This document shows, in pieces, positions 41,998 through 52,032 of a stretch of 64,000 bases of DNA. This DNA is from Spirochaetales bacterium (GTDB lineage: Bacteria; Spirochaetota; Spirochaetia; DSM-27196; Salinispiraceae), in assembly GCA_009991955.1 (NCBI GenBank), contig JAACWS010000014.1, positions 1 to 64,000 of the forward strand, given 5' to 3'. Every line of letters begins with the position of its first letter. The first letter of the stretch is position 1. The position numbers and the translations under genes were made by a program. The notes beneath the pieces were generated by a model that ran no database searches, was not told where the DNA came from, and saw only the letters and a list, made by a program, of their open reading frames with translations.

Positions 41998-43605
41998 ATG
42001 ATGTTTCGTGCCTTTGTTCGGATTTTTGTTATTGGATTGATTGGGGGATTAGCCGCCTGTGCACCTCCCCTCTACATGCGGGTAGATTCGGCCCGCATCG
42101 AACTATCCCCCTCGAATCCCCTAGCCCAGTATGTTGCAGATCCAGGATATCCATCAGCCGAAATAACCGTCCGTTCCACCGACCCAACTCCCCGTTCCCT
42201 TTTTGTTACGGTTACCAATACCGATCTTCTATCCCAGATTACTACCCCCTCTATTTCGAGTCGAGGCACTCCCCTATCACCCTCGAGTCCCCAGGAATAT
42301 TTTGCCCAAGAAAATTTCCGTCGGGCCCAAGAACTTATCGAGAGCGGCGATTCCCTATCTCCTACCAGCCGGAGCGTAGTGGTGAATAAAGACTACTCCA
42401 GCGCGGAAATTGGAAACACCACAACTTACCGCTTTCGAGACTTTCAAGGAAATACCGTGATCCAAGAGTTGACGTTGGGCTACAAAAACCCCATCCCCAC
42501 TAGGCCAACTACGCTCTTTATTTGGGTAAACGGTATCGTGCCCAATGGAGCAATGAATTCCGTTGCCGACTACTTTTCGCAGGTAATTTTTCCTACCACC
42601 ACCTCGTTAGTTGGACCTCATTGGGGCGATCATTCTAACCCTTCGTTGGTGAGTAGTGACTCGAATCAAATTCACATTATCCTTGGAAAGACCGAAGCCA
42701 TCGAATACCACCCCTCGTCTCCTTCGATAGTTGGCTTCTTCTATTCCCGCGATCTTTTCCTCGACGAGGCCGACAGTTTTGGAGCACCGGTCATTGTTAT
42801 GAATGCCGGAATGATTAGTTACGACTGGGAGACTAGCGGCGGAGTTGGATCCTGGTTCTGGAGGGTCGGTATTTCGACCCTTGGCCACGAATTGCAGCAT
42901 TTGGTTAATTTCTACCAACGGACGGTGCTCCGCGGCAGTGCCACGCCCATTTGGCTCGACGAGCTGTCGTCTCTCATGGTAGAGGATGCCCTCACCGGAC
43001 CCTTGAATACTACCCTCGGGGTCCTGAACCCAGCAAAGGCTGATCCGGGATTCGACCTACCAGCTGTCGATCGATACTCCCAGGCCATAAAGGCCCTCCA
43101 GGTTCCAATAGTTCAGTGGGCAACCACCGCCAATTCGATCGATGAGCTCTTGGCTCACTACGGGGTAGCCGCCCTCTTCGGCGCTTACCTGCATCGGAAC
43201 TCCGAAGGGGCAGGACTGCTCTCGACGCTGACGAACAGCAGCGGGACGGGGGCCTCGGCTCTGGATGGGGCCCTAAGGGCAGTGGGGGTCGACGGAGGGC
43301 TGCCCGGTGCCCTTAGCCGCTGGGTTCCAGCGGTGCTTCTTTCGGAAACCAGCGCCTCGGACCTGCCGGGGTACAGAATGACCAGCAAAGCTGCCCAAGG
43401 CTCAGACCCTTCGTTTGGAGCATTTGTTGCCCCCGAGGCCCTACTTTTTTCCGAAGGCACGGGGACCGATAGTGGTTTTTACTGGGGCTTTTCGCTGCAA
43501 CCCGCATCGACCCTGGTCCATCGCATGGACCCATTTTTCGTGGGCCAGCGAACCTGGAAGATTGAAACTCCCCCAGGCTCGGTCCTCACCTTCGTCCTTA
43601 GGTAG
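41998..43605 (+). CDS. M30-type zinc metalloprotease lipoprotein
   Basis: 535 residues. The lipoprotein signal peptide ends GGLAAC, so the protein is anchored outside the cell membrane. A beta-rich region of about 200 residues precedes the protease domain with the zinc motif HELQH (His 297, His 301; HExxH) in STLGHELQHLVNF and a downstream WLDELSSLMVEDAL that may supply further ligands, as in hyicolysin-like (M30) peptidases. The remaining C-terminal part is again beta-rich. No dedicated ribosome site; see the -10 box at 41986. Its end overlaps valS by eight bases. A role in surface proteolysis or nutrition is inferred. Confidence 0.83.
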   Translation: MMFRAFVRIFVIGLIGGLAACAPPLYMRVDSARIELSPSNPLAQYVADPGYPSAEITVRSTDPTPRSLFVTVTNTDLLSQITTPSISSRGTPLSPSSPQEYFAQENFRRAQELIESGDSLSPTSRSVVVNKDYSSAEIGNTTTYRFRDFQGNTVIQELTLGYKNPIPTRPTTLFIWVNGIVPNGAMNSVADYFSQVIFPTTTSLVGPHWGDHSNPSLVSSDSNQIHIILGKTEAIEYHPSSPSIVGFFYSRDLFLDEADSFGAPVIVMNAGMISYDWETSGGVGSWFWRVGISTLGHELQHLVNFYQRTVLRGSATPIWLDELSSLMVEDALTGPLNTTLGVLNPAKADPGFDLPAVDRYSQAIKALQVPIVQWATTANSIDELLAHYGVAALFGAYLHRNSEGAGLLSTLTNSSGTGASALDGALRAVGVDGGLPGALSRWVPAVLLSETSASDLPGYRMTSKAAQGSDPSFGAFVAPEALLFSEGTGTDSGFYWGFSLQPASTLVHRMDPFFVGQRTWKIETPPGSVLTFVLR

Positions 43606-46276
43606 ACAGGTCTCGAATATGACCCTGCATGGCTTCAATAACTCCCCGCAATTGGGCAGCACGGGCTTGCTCCTGCTCTACGTATTCGGGTTTGGCGTTT
43701 GTCATAAAAGCTTGGTTCTTGAGCCGACCCTCGATTCCTTCCAGGGCCTTTTGTTCTTTCTGAATTCCTTTCTCCAGTCGAGCTAGGGCTGCGTCCAGGT
43801 CGATGCTCTCTCGAATACCCAGGGCCAAATCGAACCCAACCCCCGCGGCTCCAACTCCTCCAACAACCTTCGCTTTTCCTTCTTGGAAATCCAGAACCTC
43901 AAGTCCACAAAGAGAACGAATAAGGACCTCGTGGTTCCGAAAGAAATCTTTATGACTAAAACCAACATCGAACCCAACAGCGGCTCGTAATTTTTTCGAG
44001 GGGGGAATAGTGAACTCGCTTCGTAGGGTCCGTAAATGGCGAATTGCTTCCTGAAGACTGGCAAAGGCTGTCGCTTCGGCTTCGAAGACCCGCCAGCTTT
44101 CTTGGGCCGGATAGGGCTCGGTTATGAGGGCACGATCGCTTCCATGGACCTGGGGGAGTTTCTGAAAAATTTCCTCGGTAATAAAGGGTAAAAAGGGATG
44201 AAGAAGCGCCAGACCCTGCTCTAGAACGTACATCAACAGGCTTACGGCCCTGTCTTTCTCCTTGTCGTCATCCCTATTGAGAGAGAGCTTGGTACCTTCA
44301 ATGTACCAGTCACAAAAGTCACTCCAAAAAAATTCGTATGCCCCACTGGTACCGTCGTTAAACCGATAGGAGTCCATCGCTTTTCGAACCTGTTCGGCCG
44401 AATCGTTAAGGCGGGATAGAATCCATTTATCCATCGATGTTAGGCCCCCAAGGGCTCCCTGAGCTATGTCATGAACCGAGTAGAGGGTACGACCTTCCAG
44501 ATTCATGAGTAGATAACGGCTGGCGTTCCATATTTTGTTCGCAAAACGGCTTCCCATTCCAAAGGTTTCTTTATCTAAGAGAATGTCTTGGCCTTGGGCA
44601 GCGAGGAAGGCCAGGGTAAACTTGAGAGCATCGGCTCCGTATTCGTCGACTATTTCCAGGGGATCAATTCCATTCCCCAGGGACTTGGACATCTTTCGGC
44701 CCTTCTTATCCCGAACGAGGCCGGTGACGTAAATATCCCGAAATGGGGCCTTTCCGGTAAACTCCATCCCAGCCATAACCATTCGTGCTATCCAAAAGAA
44801 AATAATGTCGTACCCGGAAACCAGTGCGGTGGTTGGATAGTAGGAGTCTAGGTCAGGTGCTTCTTCTGGCCAGCCCATTACGCTAAAGGGCCATAGCCAG
44901 CTAGAGAACCAGGTATCAAGAACATCTTCATCTTGGCGTAGGCTTCGCCCGGCGTTGGCCGGATCGGTGGTCGGGTCGGTGCTACTTACGATCATTTCTC
45001 CCGTATCTTCGTCGTACCAAACGGGAATTCTATGCCCCCACCAGAGTTGTCGACTTATACACCAATCACGAATATTTCGCATCCAGCTGGTGTAGGTGTT
45101 TTCCCATTTTCTGGGGTAGAAGATAATGTCCGAGTCTTCCCAGGCCTTTAGAGCTTTTTGGGCCAGAGGTTCCATTTTGACAAACCACTGCTCGCTCAAG
45201 AAGGGTTCGATGACCGTGTCGGTCCGGTAACAGTGACCGACCTGATGGGTGTGGGGGTCTGCACCCACAAAGAGCTCAAGGGCTTCGAAATCTTGAATGA
45301 TCGCTTTTCGGGCCTCGCCCATGGTCATTCCCCGGTATTTCTCTGGGGCTTGGGAGTTTACCCTTCCGTCGGGATTCATGATGCCAATGACCTCGAGGCC
45401 GTGGCGTTTACCCATTTCGTAGTCGTTCGGATCGTGGGCGGGGGTAATTTTTACCATTCCGGTGCCAAATTCCCGGTCGACGTAGGTGTCGGCGATAACA
45501 GGTATTTGTCTACCGGTCAGGGGCAAATCGATCATCTTCCCGATAAGATGGATATATCGTTCATCTTCGGGATGCACCGCCACAGCTGTATCGCCGAGCA
45601 TGGTCTCGGGCCGGGTAGTTGCCACTTGGACAAATCCACTTCCGTCTGCCAAGGGGTAGCGAAGGTGGTATAGTTTCCCTTTGACTTCTTTAAACTCAAC
45701 TTCATCGTCCGAAAGAGCCGACTGCATTCCTACAGACCAGTTCACCAGATAGGTACCTTTGTAAATGAGGCCCCGCTCGTAAAGGGTGACAAAGGTATGG
45801 GTAACGGCTTTACTTAAGCCCTCGTCGAGGGTAAATCGTTCCCGACTCCAGTCGCAACTGGCCCCGATTTTTTTCAGTTGATCAGTAATTATTCGATGGT
45901 GTTCATCTTTGACCTTCCAGGTTTCTTCGAGAAACTTCTCTCGGCCCAGTTCTTTTCGGTCTATACCCCGTTCCCGTAGTTTTTTTTCCACGATATTTTG
46001 GGTTGCGATCCCCGCATGGTCGGTACCAGGAACCCACAGAGTCGGGTCCCCTTTCATTCGGTGGTATCGAACGAGAATATCTTGGAGGCTATTGTTAAGC
46101 CCGTGACCCAGGTGGAGCACTCCGGTGACATTTGGGGGAGGAATTACTACTACGTAAGGTTTTTCGCCCGGCCTTGGTGTTCGAGGCATAAAAGCGCCTC
46201 GTTTTTCCCAAAACTCGTAAATGTGGCGCTCAAAATCTTTGGGATTATAGGTTTTGTCCAGTTCGATCGCTTTCAT
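43598..46276 (-). CDS. valS: Valyl-tRNA synthetase
   Basis: 892 residues, class Ia synthetase that charges tRNA-Val. The ATP site signature is PNVTGVLHLGHGLNNSLQD (HIGH as HLGH), the editing domain lies around TTRPETMLGDTAVAVHPED, and KMSKS is exact (GRKMSKSLGN). The anticodon-binding region contains WSDFCDWYIEG. The C-terminal coiled coil (about 825-892, ARLEKGIQKEQKALEGIEGR) that contacts tRNA is present. GAGGAAGAG precedes ATG 46276. No T-box leader is visible in the 73 bases upstream. Confidence 0.97.
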   Translation of the reverse strand: MKAIELDKTYNPKDFERHIYEFWEKRGAFMPRTPRPGEKPYVVVIPPPNVTGVLHLGHGLNNSLQDILVRYHRMKGDPTLWVPGTDHAGIATQNIVEKKLRERGIDRKELGREKFLEETWKVKDEHHRIITDQLKKIGASCDWSRERFTLDEGLSKAVTHTFVTLYERGLIYKGTYLVNWSVGMQSALSDDEVEFKEVKGKLYHLRYPLADGSGFVQVATTRPETMLGDTAVAVHPEDERYIHLIGKMIDLPLTGRQIPVIADTYVDREFGTGMVKITPAHDPNDYEMGKRHGLEVIGIMNPDGRVNSQAPEKYRGMTMGEARKAIIQDFEALELFVGADPHTHQVGHCYRTDTVIEPFLSEQWFVKMEPLAQKALKAWEDSDIIFYPRKWENTYTSWMRNIRDWCISRQLWWGHRIPVWYDEDTGEMIVSSTDPTTDPANAGRSLRQDEDVLDTWFSSWLWPFSVMGWPEEAPDLDSYYPTTALVSGYDIIFFWIARMVMAGMEFTGKAPFRDIYVTGLVRDKKGRKMSKSLGNGIDPLEIVDEYGADALKFTLAFLAAQGQDILLDKETFGMGSRFANKIWNASRYLLMNLEGRTLYSVHDIAQGALGGLTSMDKWILSRLNDSAEQVRKAMDSYRFNDGTSGAYEFFWSDFCDWYIEGTKLSLNRDDDKEKDRAVSLLMYVLEQGLALLHPFLPFITEEIFQKLPQVHGSDRALITEPYPAQESWRVFEAEATAFASLQEAIRHLRTLRSEFTIPPSKKLRAAVGFDVGFSHKDFFRNHEVLIRSLCGLEVLDFQEGKAKVVGGVGAAGVGFDLALGIRESIDLDAALARLEKGIQKEQKALEGIEGRLKNQAFMTNAKPEYVEQEQARAAQLRGVIEAMQGHIRDLST

Positions 46277-46349
46277 TCTCTTCCTCCGAAGGGGGATAGT
46301 AACAAAAATGACCGGAGTTTGAACAGAACGGGGCAGGGGTTACCCTGGG

Positions 46350-47582
46350 CTAGACTTTCTTGCCTTCGTTTCGTCTCTGAGCTATTTTCTGAAGCTTGCG
46401 ATAATACTGGGTCTGTTTAGAAATTTCGTCGATGTCGGTACACACTATTCTACCATCCATCGCCTTGAGCTTGGAGTTCTTTATAAGCTCCATAAGGGCC
46501 CTATCGCCCTCGGCCTTTGACAATCCCACCATATGAATGAGTTCTTTTGGGCCAAAATCGAAGGTATAAGATTCCCCAGCCTTTATTAAGATCCGGTTTT
46601 TTTCCAGCTGAATACTCAGTCCATCGTAGAGCTTTCCAACCGGATCGGAAAGCAAAGTATTGGCTAGCTGTTTATAAATAAACCATATTCGCTCGGAGAG
46701 AAGGGTAGTAAGGCGCGAGATAATCTGGGGCTGGGTCGATACCATTCGGGCAAAGTTTTCTTTATTGACCGCTAGTAGGGTGCATTCCTCAAAAGCCGAA
46801 GCACTTGCACTCCGTGGCCGGTCATCCAGGAGTGCCATTTCGCCAAAAATATCCCCGGGCTTGAGGAGAGCAAGGAGAACTTCGTTGCCATTGATAATCT
46901 TCGAGATTTTTACCTGCCCCTTTTGAATAATATAGAGTTCTTTGCCGGACATCGACTCGGCGAAAATCATGGTATCTTTTGGGTAGGTCCGGGTAAATTG
47001 ATCGGTTGGTTCATCGAGGTATACGGCTTTTGAATAGGCCTTAATCTTACCCATTCGCATTTTTGCCGTGTCGCTGTGCATCCCGTTAGGGCAAAATTTT
47101 AGGTATTGGTAGTAAGCGTAAAAAGCTTGGTTAAACTGGCTCTGTTTTGCGTAGTATTCTGCAACTTCAAACAGGTGATTAGGATCTTCATCGGTCCCTT
47201 GGGCTTTTTGGGTGATTCGGGTAAGGGCAGTATCGAGGTAGCGCATTCTTCGACTGAAGCTCTCGATAATTTTCATCGCCACCGGCCCATTTCGCTCTAT
47301 GAGCGTCCCGTAGTTTTCCCGGGTAACCGAAATGAGGGTGACATCGGTTAAGGCTCGGGCTGTCTCGATGTGGCTGTGACTGGACATGGTCGCCACAACC
47401 CCAAAGAAATCACCAGGTCCGAGGATATTTCCACCTTCTTCGGCGACTACCTCAACTTCTTTGCTGATGAGCACCTTACCCTGGCGGATAATAAAAAATT
47501 GATTTGCTTTCTGCCGTCCTTCAACAATGATATACGCATCTTTGATAAAGTTGACCATCGAAAGCTGCAATGGGTTGCTCAT
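46350..47582 (-). CDS. Tandem cNMP-binding protein with C-terminal winged helix
   Basis: About 410 residues. Two cyclic-nucleotide-binding beta-barrels (about 1-125, and 190-305) are separated by a helical, TPR-like stretch (HLFEVAEYYAKQSQFNQAFY). The second has a good phosphate cassette, FGEMALLDDRPRSASA; the first is degenerate (FFGVVATMSSHSHIETARAL). The last 90 residues look like a Crp-type winged helix (FGPKELIHMVGLSKAEGDRA ... GRIVCTD). It could be a cAMP- or c-di-nucleotide-responsive transcription factor of unusual build. ATG 47582 is downstream of a clear promoter at 47610-47638. It is monocistronic, followed by valS in the same direction. Confidence 0.82.
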   Translation of the reverse strand: MSNPLQLSMVNFIKDAYIIVEGRQKANQFFIIRQGKVLISKEVEVVAEEGGNILGPGDFFGVVATMSSHSHIETARALTDVTLISVTRENYGTLIERNGPVAMKIIESFSRRMRYLDTALTRITQKAQGTDEDPNHLFEVAEYYAKQSQFNQAFYAYYQYLKFCPNGMHSDTAKMRMGKIKAYSKAVYLDEPTDQFTRTYPKDTMIFAESMSGKELYIIQKGQVKISKIINGNEVLLALLKPGDIFGEMALLDDRPRSASASAFEECTLLAVNKENFARMVSTQPQIISRLTTLLSERIWFIYKQLANTLLSDPVGKLYDGLSIQLEKNRILIKAGESYTFDFGPKELIHMVGLSKAEGDRALMELIKNSKLKAMDGRIVCTDIDEISKQTQYYRKLQKIAQRRNEGKKV

Positions 47583-47609
47583 TCTGTATCCCGTATCATA
47601 ACTGAGTTC

Positions 47610-47638
47610 AGTATACGAGCGCACCCGACCGAAGTCAA
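47610..47638 (-). promoter_or_regulatory. Promoter of the tandem cNMP-binding gene
   Basis: TTGACT (47633-47638), exact 17-base spacer, TATACT (47610-47615) on the minus strand. It lies between the glyA stop and ATG 47582 and rules out the longer upstream start of that frame. Confidence 0.75.
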
Positions 47639-47654
47639 TTCTAGGGCGTCGTTA

Positions 47655-48941
47655 TTACCGGGTCCGAGGGAATTCTTTACTGAAGCCTTGGACCTTTTGT
47701 GCTATTTTACGAATTGTGGCTTCATCCCCCTTGCTCCTTAGGGCCTCGAGGATAAACCCGCCAACCGTCGCCATATCTTTTTCAACCAGTCCCCGGGTCG
47801 TGAGGGCTGGGGTTCCAATCCGAATTCCGCTAGTTACCAAAGGACTCTTGGTATCGTAAGGTATTCCATTCTTATTAACGGTAATATTAGCCCTATCCAG
47901 TATAATTTCTGCTTCTTTTCCGGAAATTTCTAGGGGACTTACGTCCATTAGCATTAGGTGATTGTCTGTTCCCCCGGAAATGAGTCGCATTCCTTCGGAA
48001 ATAAAAAATTCTGAAAGCCTTTTGGCATTCTTTATAATCTGTTGCTGATAGATTTTAAACGAGGGTTCCAAAGCTTCTTTGAAGGCTACAGCCTTAGCAG
48101 CAATTATATGCATCAATGGGCCACCCTGAATCCCAGGCATGATAGATGAATCAATTATTTCACTCCACAACTTGGTACGACCAGATTTCGCCGCTACCAT
48201 TCCTAGGGTATTCTCTGCGTCCTTTCCAACCAAGATCATTCCACCCCGGGGGCCCCGCAGGGTTTTATGGGTAGTGGTCGTGACCACGTGGCTATGGGGC
48301 AATGGATCTGGATGCACCCCCGCCGCAACCAAACCAGCTATATGAGCCATATCGGTCATGAAAAGCGCACCTACTGAGTCGGCTATTTCTCGAAATCTTC
48401 CAAAATCGATAACCCGGGGATAGGCCGATGCCCCGGCAATGATAATTTTTGGTTTATGGGCCAGGGCAAGTTCGGCAACCTGATCATAGTCGATACGTTC
48501 GGTATCTCGGGTTACCCCGTAGTGATAGGCCTTGTATAAATTTCCCGACATACTTACGGCCACACCGTGGGTTAAGTGGCCCCCATGGGCAAGATCCATT
48601 CCAAGAATTACATCACCAGGCTTAATAAATGCGTTGTACACTCCAATGTTTGCACTCGAACCCGAGTGGGGTTGAACGTTCACATAGTCGGCGTGAAAAA
48701 GCTTTTTTGCTCGGTCTCTGGCCAAATTTTCGGCCATGTCGATGTATTCACACCCACCGTAGTAGCGCTTACCCGGGTATCCCTCTGCATACTTGTCGGT
48801 CAAAACAGTTCCCGCCGCAGCTAAAACTGCCTCGGAAGTAAAGTTTTCGGAAGCTATCATTTCAAGCTTTTCGATTTGCCTGGCTTCTTCCTTTTGAATT
48901 ATCGAAAACAGTTCAGGGTCGGCCTGCTTAAGGATAGACAT
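47655..48941 (-). CDS. glyA: Serine hydroxymethyltransferase
   Basis: 428 residues, PLP enzyme that converts serine and tetrahydrofolate to glycine and methylene-THF. Clear marks are the N-terminal [42 protein letters not shown] and the PLP-lysine segment [18 protein letters not shown] 48941 has AAGGAG seven bases upstream and gives the normal length; the open frame reaches 49109 but overlaps the promoter and the preceding gene. The promoter is at 48977-49005. It converges on nothing and is followed 73 bases later by the cNMP-binding gene. Confidence 0.97.
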   Translation of the reverse strand: MSILKQADPELFSIIQKEEARQIEKLEMIASENFTSEAVLAAAGTVLTDKYAEGYPGKRYYGGCEYIDMAENLARDRAKKLFHADYVNVQPHSGSSANIGVYNAFIKPGDVILGMDLAHGGHLTHGVAVSMSGNLYKAYHYGVTRDTERIDYDQVAELALAHKPKIIIAGASAYPRVIDFGRFREIADSVGALFMTDMAHIAGLVAAGVHPDPLPHSHVVTTTTHKTLRGPRGGMILVGKDAENTLGMVAAKSGRTKLWSEIIDSSIMPGIQGGPLMHIIAAKAVAFKEALEPSFKIYQQQIIKNAKRLSEFFISEGMRLISGGTDNHLMLMDVSPLEISGKEAEIILDRANITVNKNGIPYDTKSPLVTSGIRIGTPALTTRGLVEKDMATVGGFILEALRSKGDEATIRKIAQKVQGFSKEFPRTR

Positions 48942-48976
48942 CGAGCATCTCCTTCGTTTTTGTGTCGGGTACGAGA

Positions 48977-49005
48977 CGAGGATAGATAGATTACCCACCT
49001 CTGTC
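48977..49005 (-). promoter_or_regulatory. Promoter of glyA
   Basis: TTGACA (49000-49005), 17-base spacer, TATCCT (48977-48982) on the minus strand. The -35 box overlaps the stop codon region of the upstream transglutaminase-fold gene, and the leader is about 30 bases. Confidence 0.75.
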
Positions 49006-50689
49006 AACGTGAAGATTCGACTGAAACTGCGACTGGAAGAATCCACTTCGGCTGGGTAAAGAGCTGCTCCCTTCCGGGAAACAGGCCAGCCCTTCCTTGA
49101 AAATACCAACTTTTGAGCTCGAGGGCCCCAGGGGGACTCGGTGAGTTGTCTATCCCCAAGGGGCCAAGATCTACTCGACGAGAATCGAGATTCCCAAAAT
49201 AGTAACCCCGTGGATTAGGATTTCGCATCTGTTGTTCCCCGTACATGCCATCAGCAAACCCAGGATCCATTGGAATCCACCCAATTTCAGGCAAAAGCAC
49301 CTCCACCCAGAAGTGGGGCACCAGCTCCTCATAATCGAGCACCAAAAATCCCTCGATAATCCTACTCGGAATTTGAATCCCACGTAGTAAGCCAACCAAC
49401 AGCCCACTATAGCCCAAGGAACCGGTAACCCCCGCCGATTGACCCGTCTCACCCAAGGACGTAAACAGAGCCCCTAGATCAGGAAAGTCCGCCCTGGGGA
49501 CATAGATGGGCTTCAATTGATCCATAATCCAATAATAAAGGAGCCGTGACCGGACGAGAGGATTGGTCTGCCTGCCTACTATCGTACGAGCTGTTTGGGC
49601 GATGAGTACCTGGTCTTCCTCGGACAAGGCCAGAACTGGTGAGTCTAAACTCAACCAGGGCCGAGAGATCTCTTCTAATCCACCGTAGTTGCTAAGAATT
49701 TGAGAATCGACAAAATTAAAACGACGTTCGAGGGTAGAAAGCTCTACTTCCACCCGATGAATCCAAGGGATCGAGGTATTTTCTAACCCAGAAGTAAATG
49801 ATACCCGAGATTGAGCGGTACCAAACCTTTCCTGGGCCTCGGTTACCAAGGCACCCTGAGGGCTTTGGATCTGGAGTATCCGAAACCGTTGAAAACTTGT
49901 CTCCCTAGGTAGGGGCAACCGGGACAAAGCTCCGAAACTTGGACTTTTCGTTTGATTTTCTATGATCCTTGGTTCCAAAGTTGCCAGTACCCCGTAACTC
50001 AGAGTCCATTGGAGCTCGAGCGAATCTAGGTCTGGTTCAGGGTCTTGGACCAGCCCAAGACCGCGGGGAGGAAGAACAACCATGGGGAAATCGTACCGTT
50101 CACCCGCGGCTTTCACAAAGGATAGAACCCCGCTTTCCGCCTCAATTGGCACCACCAGGGTAATTCTGCTAGCTTCCCACCGGCGTACGGGAACTTCGAT
50201 TTCCCAGTCGTTTTGGAGCTGCCATACTACTCGATCACCCAGAGGAAATGGGCCTATTTGGGAGCCCGTAATTTGAAATTCTTGCCCACGCCGTACCTGG
50301 GTTAGGTTCACTTCCGGGCGCCGTTCATCCGGTCGAGAGATTGGGGTCAAAGCTACGGGTACGAGACTTCGTTGGGCGAAAAGGAAGGTGTTACTTACAC
50401 CCTGGCGGTTTTCGACGGCTACCATACCTGAACTTAGTTCATCGGGTAAACGGAGGGAAATTCGTGAATTCGACCATTCTAAATAGGAACTTTGGGTAAG
50501 TCTTTGACCCGCGATATACACGTCCCCCCGGGTATCTCCGAAATTCCTTCCTTCCAAAATAAGAATATCTCCAGCTCCTCCAATTCGCGGGTTCATTGAA
50601 GTGAGCACGGGAGTCCTCGGAACTTGAACAAAAAGGAGAATCGCGAGAATCAGAACCAGGGGAACTAGGAAAAAAAGGATCTTTTTCAT
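49004..50689 (-). CDS. IPT/TIG-transglutaminase-fold exported protein, Cys lost
   Basis: 561 residues. An N-terminal membrane helix or uncleaved signal ([20 protein letters not shown]) leads to an IPT/TIG-like Ig domain ([20 protein letters not shown]), a second Ig-like part and a C-terminal transglutaminase core. The core has the usual downstream His ([11 protein letters not shown], His 459) and Asp (GWIPMDPG, Asp 475), but at the catalytic cysteine place the sequence reads [15 protein letters not shown], so Cys is Ser 424. It may be a non-catalytic scaffold or a serine variant. It is the last gene of the cysS-sigma-anti-sigma-exported protein operon, three bases after its neighbour. It probably acts outside the membrane. 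Confidence 0.78.
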   Translation of the reverse strand: MKKILFFLVPLVLILAILLFVQVPRTPVLTSMNPRIGGAGDILILEGRNFGDTRGDVYIAGQRLTQSSYLEWSNSRISLRLPDELSSGMVAVENRQGVSNTFLFAQRSLVPVALTPISRPDERRPEVNLTQVRRGQEFQITGSQIGPFPLGDRVVWQLQNDWEIEVPVRRWEASRITLVVPIEAESGVLSFVKAAGERYDFPMVVLPPRGLGLVQDPEPDLDSLELQWTLSYGVLATLEPRIIENQTKSPSFGALSRLPLPRETSFQRFRILQIQSPQGALVTEAQERFGTAQSRVSFTSGLENTSIPWIHRVEVELSTLERRFNFVDSQILSNYGGLEEISRPWLSLDSPVLALSEEDQVLIAQTARTIVGRQTNPLVRSRLLYYWIMDQLKPIYVPRADFPDLGALFTSLGETGQSAGVTGSLGYSGLLVGLLRGIQIPSRIIEGFLVLDYEELVPHFWVEVLLPEIGWIPMDPGFADGMYGEQQMRNPNPRGYYFGNLDSRRVDLGPLGIDNSPSPPGALELKSWYFQGRAGLFPGREQLFTQPKWILPVAVSVESSR

Positions 50690-50692
50690 GTA

Positions 50693-51301
50693 TTAGGGTC
50701 TGCGGGGTATCTCGGAGGTTTGATTCGATTCTTGGGACCCCGCTGGCTGTCCCGAAGCGTCGGCACCTGCGTCGGTACCTGCAGCGCGCAAAACATCGGC
50801 CAGGGAATGGATAGTTACTTGAAGTTCGAGTACCGCTCGTCCAAGCCCCGAGTCGGTCAAATCGACGCCCAAGGGATAAAAGAGTACCGGTTCGCCAAGA
50901 GATATTGGCATAGTCCGGAGGGCTGACTGATACTTTACGTCGTCGGTATCTTGGGACCGAACCCAGGTCTGACCTTGGGCTAAAAGCATGATCTGTTCCG
51001 CCGCTTCATTGGGCGTGTAGGGAGTAAAATCTGCCGCAACAGTAATATTTTGCCCACTAATTCGCACCTGTACTTGTTTTCCAAAAACGGTAATTTCTCG
51101 GACCTCGGTCATCCACAGGGTTACATCATCCTCAGAACGAATAATCGCAGAAATTTCAACCAGCAAAGCCTCTTGTCGAAGCACCTCTACCAACTGATCC
51201 GCAGCCCGCTCTTCGGTGGACGGCGTGGTAGTCGTTTGAGCCCACGCAACTAAAGGAAACAATAATAAGGCCAGGGCAACATTTCCTTTCACCATTCTCA
51301 T
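50693..51301 (-). CDS. Exported protein in the ECF-sigma operon
   Basis: 202 residues with a signal peptide (VALALLLFPLVAWA, cleavage after WAQ or WA). The mature region contains VEISAIIRSEDDVTLWMTEV and ISGQNITVAADFTPYTPNEA, then a variable Ala/Asp/Gln-rich C-terminus. I do not recognise a family. Its ATG overlaps the anti-sigma stop (ATGA at 51298-51301) and the next gene begins three bases after its stop, so it is an integral operon member. It may be an envelope target or modulator of the sigma/anti-sigma pair. Confidence 0.68.
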   Translation of the reverse strand: MRMVKGNVALALLLFPLVAWAQTTTTPSTEERAADQLVEVLRQEALLVEISAIIRSEDDVTLWMTEVREITVFGKQVQVRISGQNITVAADFTPYTPNEAAEQIMLLAQGQTWVRSQDTDDVKYQSALRTMPISLGEPVLFYPLGVDLTDSGLGRAVLELQVTIHSLADVLRAAGTDAGADASGQPAGSQESNQTSEIPRRP

Positions 51302-52032
51302 TGATTGGAACTTTCTCCTTGTCCGTTCATTCGGGGCCTTGAGGGCATCAAGGTAGGCTCACCGAGGAGTTCTAAGTCGCCGTGCCCAGGCAGCTCAATA
51401 GAAATTTCCCGAATATTCGACGCCCCTTGTAAAAGTTGTAACAACTGGTCTACGTCCTGTAAATTGATTGTAACTCCAACGCCCTCTCCTGTTAAGGGAA
51501 CTCCACTCTGAGAGAGTCTTTGCATAAGAGTAATCTGGTCCAAACTCAACGGGACCCCAGCTAATTGGGTACTAAAGAGGGTCTGGATATTTGGCAGTCC
51601 ACCACTCCCAACGGGCGTAGCGGAAATAGCAGAAACCGAAGTATCAACAGCCTGTACGGAGGTCAATGGAGAATCGGGTCCGAGAGTTTGCCGAGCGATA
51701 GTAAACCCAAGACTGAAGAAGAGTAAGAGAGCCGCAACGGCGGCCAGGGGAACTGGGATGGAAACCCGACTGTGCCAGATATCCTTACGCAGTTTGTAGC
51801 CCGGGCGAAAAATCTCTTGGGAAAGGGACTTCCAAACTCGATCTTCAATTTCGGGTATTCCTTTGTCAATTTCGGCTCGATCGACCTGTAATTTTTCGTG
51901 GGATACGAGAAAAGACTGATACAGCTTTTGATCCTCAGCACTCTCGGTCAACTTTTCTTCAATTTGTTCTTTCCATGGAGAAGGAATCTCCCCATCGAGG
52001 TACGCGGACAAGAGTTCTGAATCAAGAGCCAT
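51298..52032 (-). CDS. Membrane anti-sigma factor
   Basis: 244 residues. The N-terminal 60 residues (LLSAYLDGEIPSPWKEQIEE) have the helical form of anti-sigma domains but lack the zinc HxxxCxxC motif. One membrane helix follows at about 98-120 (VPLAAVAALLLFFSLGFTIA), then a periplasmic tail of about 120 residues ending in Gln/Ser-rich sequence. It would hold the ECF sigma factor at the membrane until an envelope signal. Start ATG 52032 overlaps the sigma gene stop by 11 bases, the usual coupling for such pairs. Function is inferred from topology and position. Confidence 0.83.
   Translation of the reverse strand: MALDSELLSAYLDGEIPSPWKEQIEEKLTESAEDQKLYQSFLVSHEKLQVDRAEIDKGIPEIEDRVWKSLSQEIFRPGYKLRKDIWHSRVSIPVPLAAVAALLLFFSLGFTIARQTLGPDSPLTSVQAVDTSVSAISATPVGSGGLPNIQTLFSTQLAGVPLSLDQITLMQRLSQSGVPLTGEGVGVTINLQDVDQLLQLLQGASNIREISIELPGHGDLELLGEPTLMPSRPRMNGQGESSNQ

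Noticed and set aside
46277-46349. T-box leader before valS
   Set aside because: The gap to the upstream gene is only 73 bases and no T-box sequence or terminator is seen.
47583-47624. Longer start of the tandem cNMP-binding frame
   Set aside because: The extension overlaps the TATACT box of a convincing promoter, so it would not be transcribed as coding sequence.
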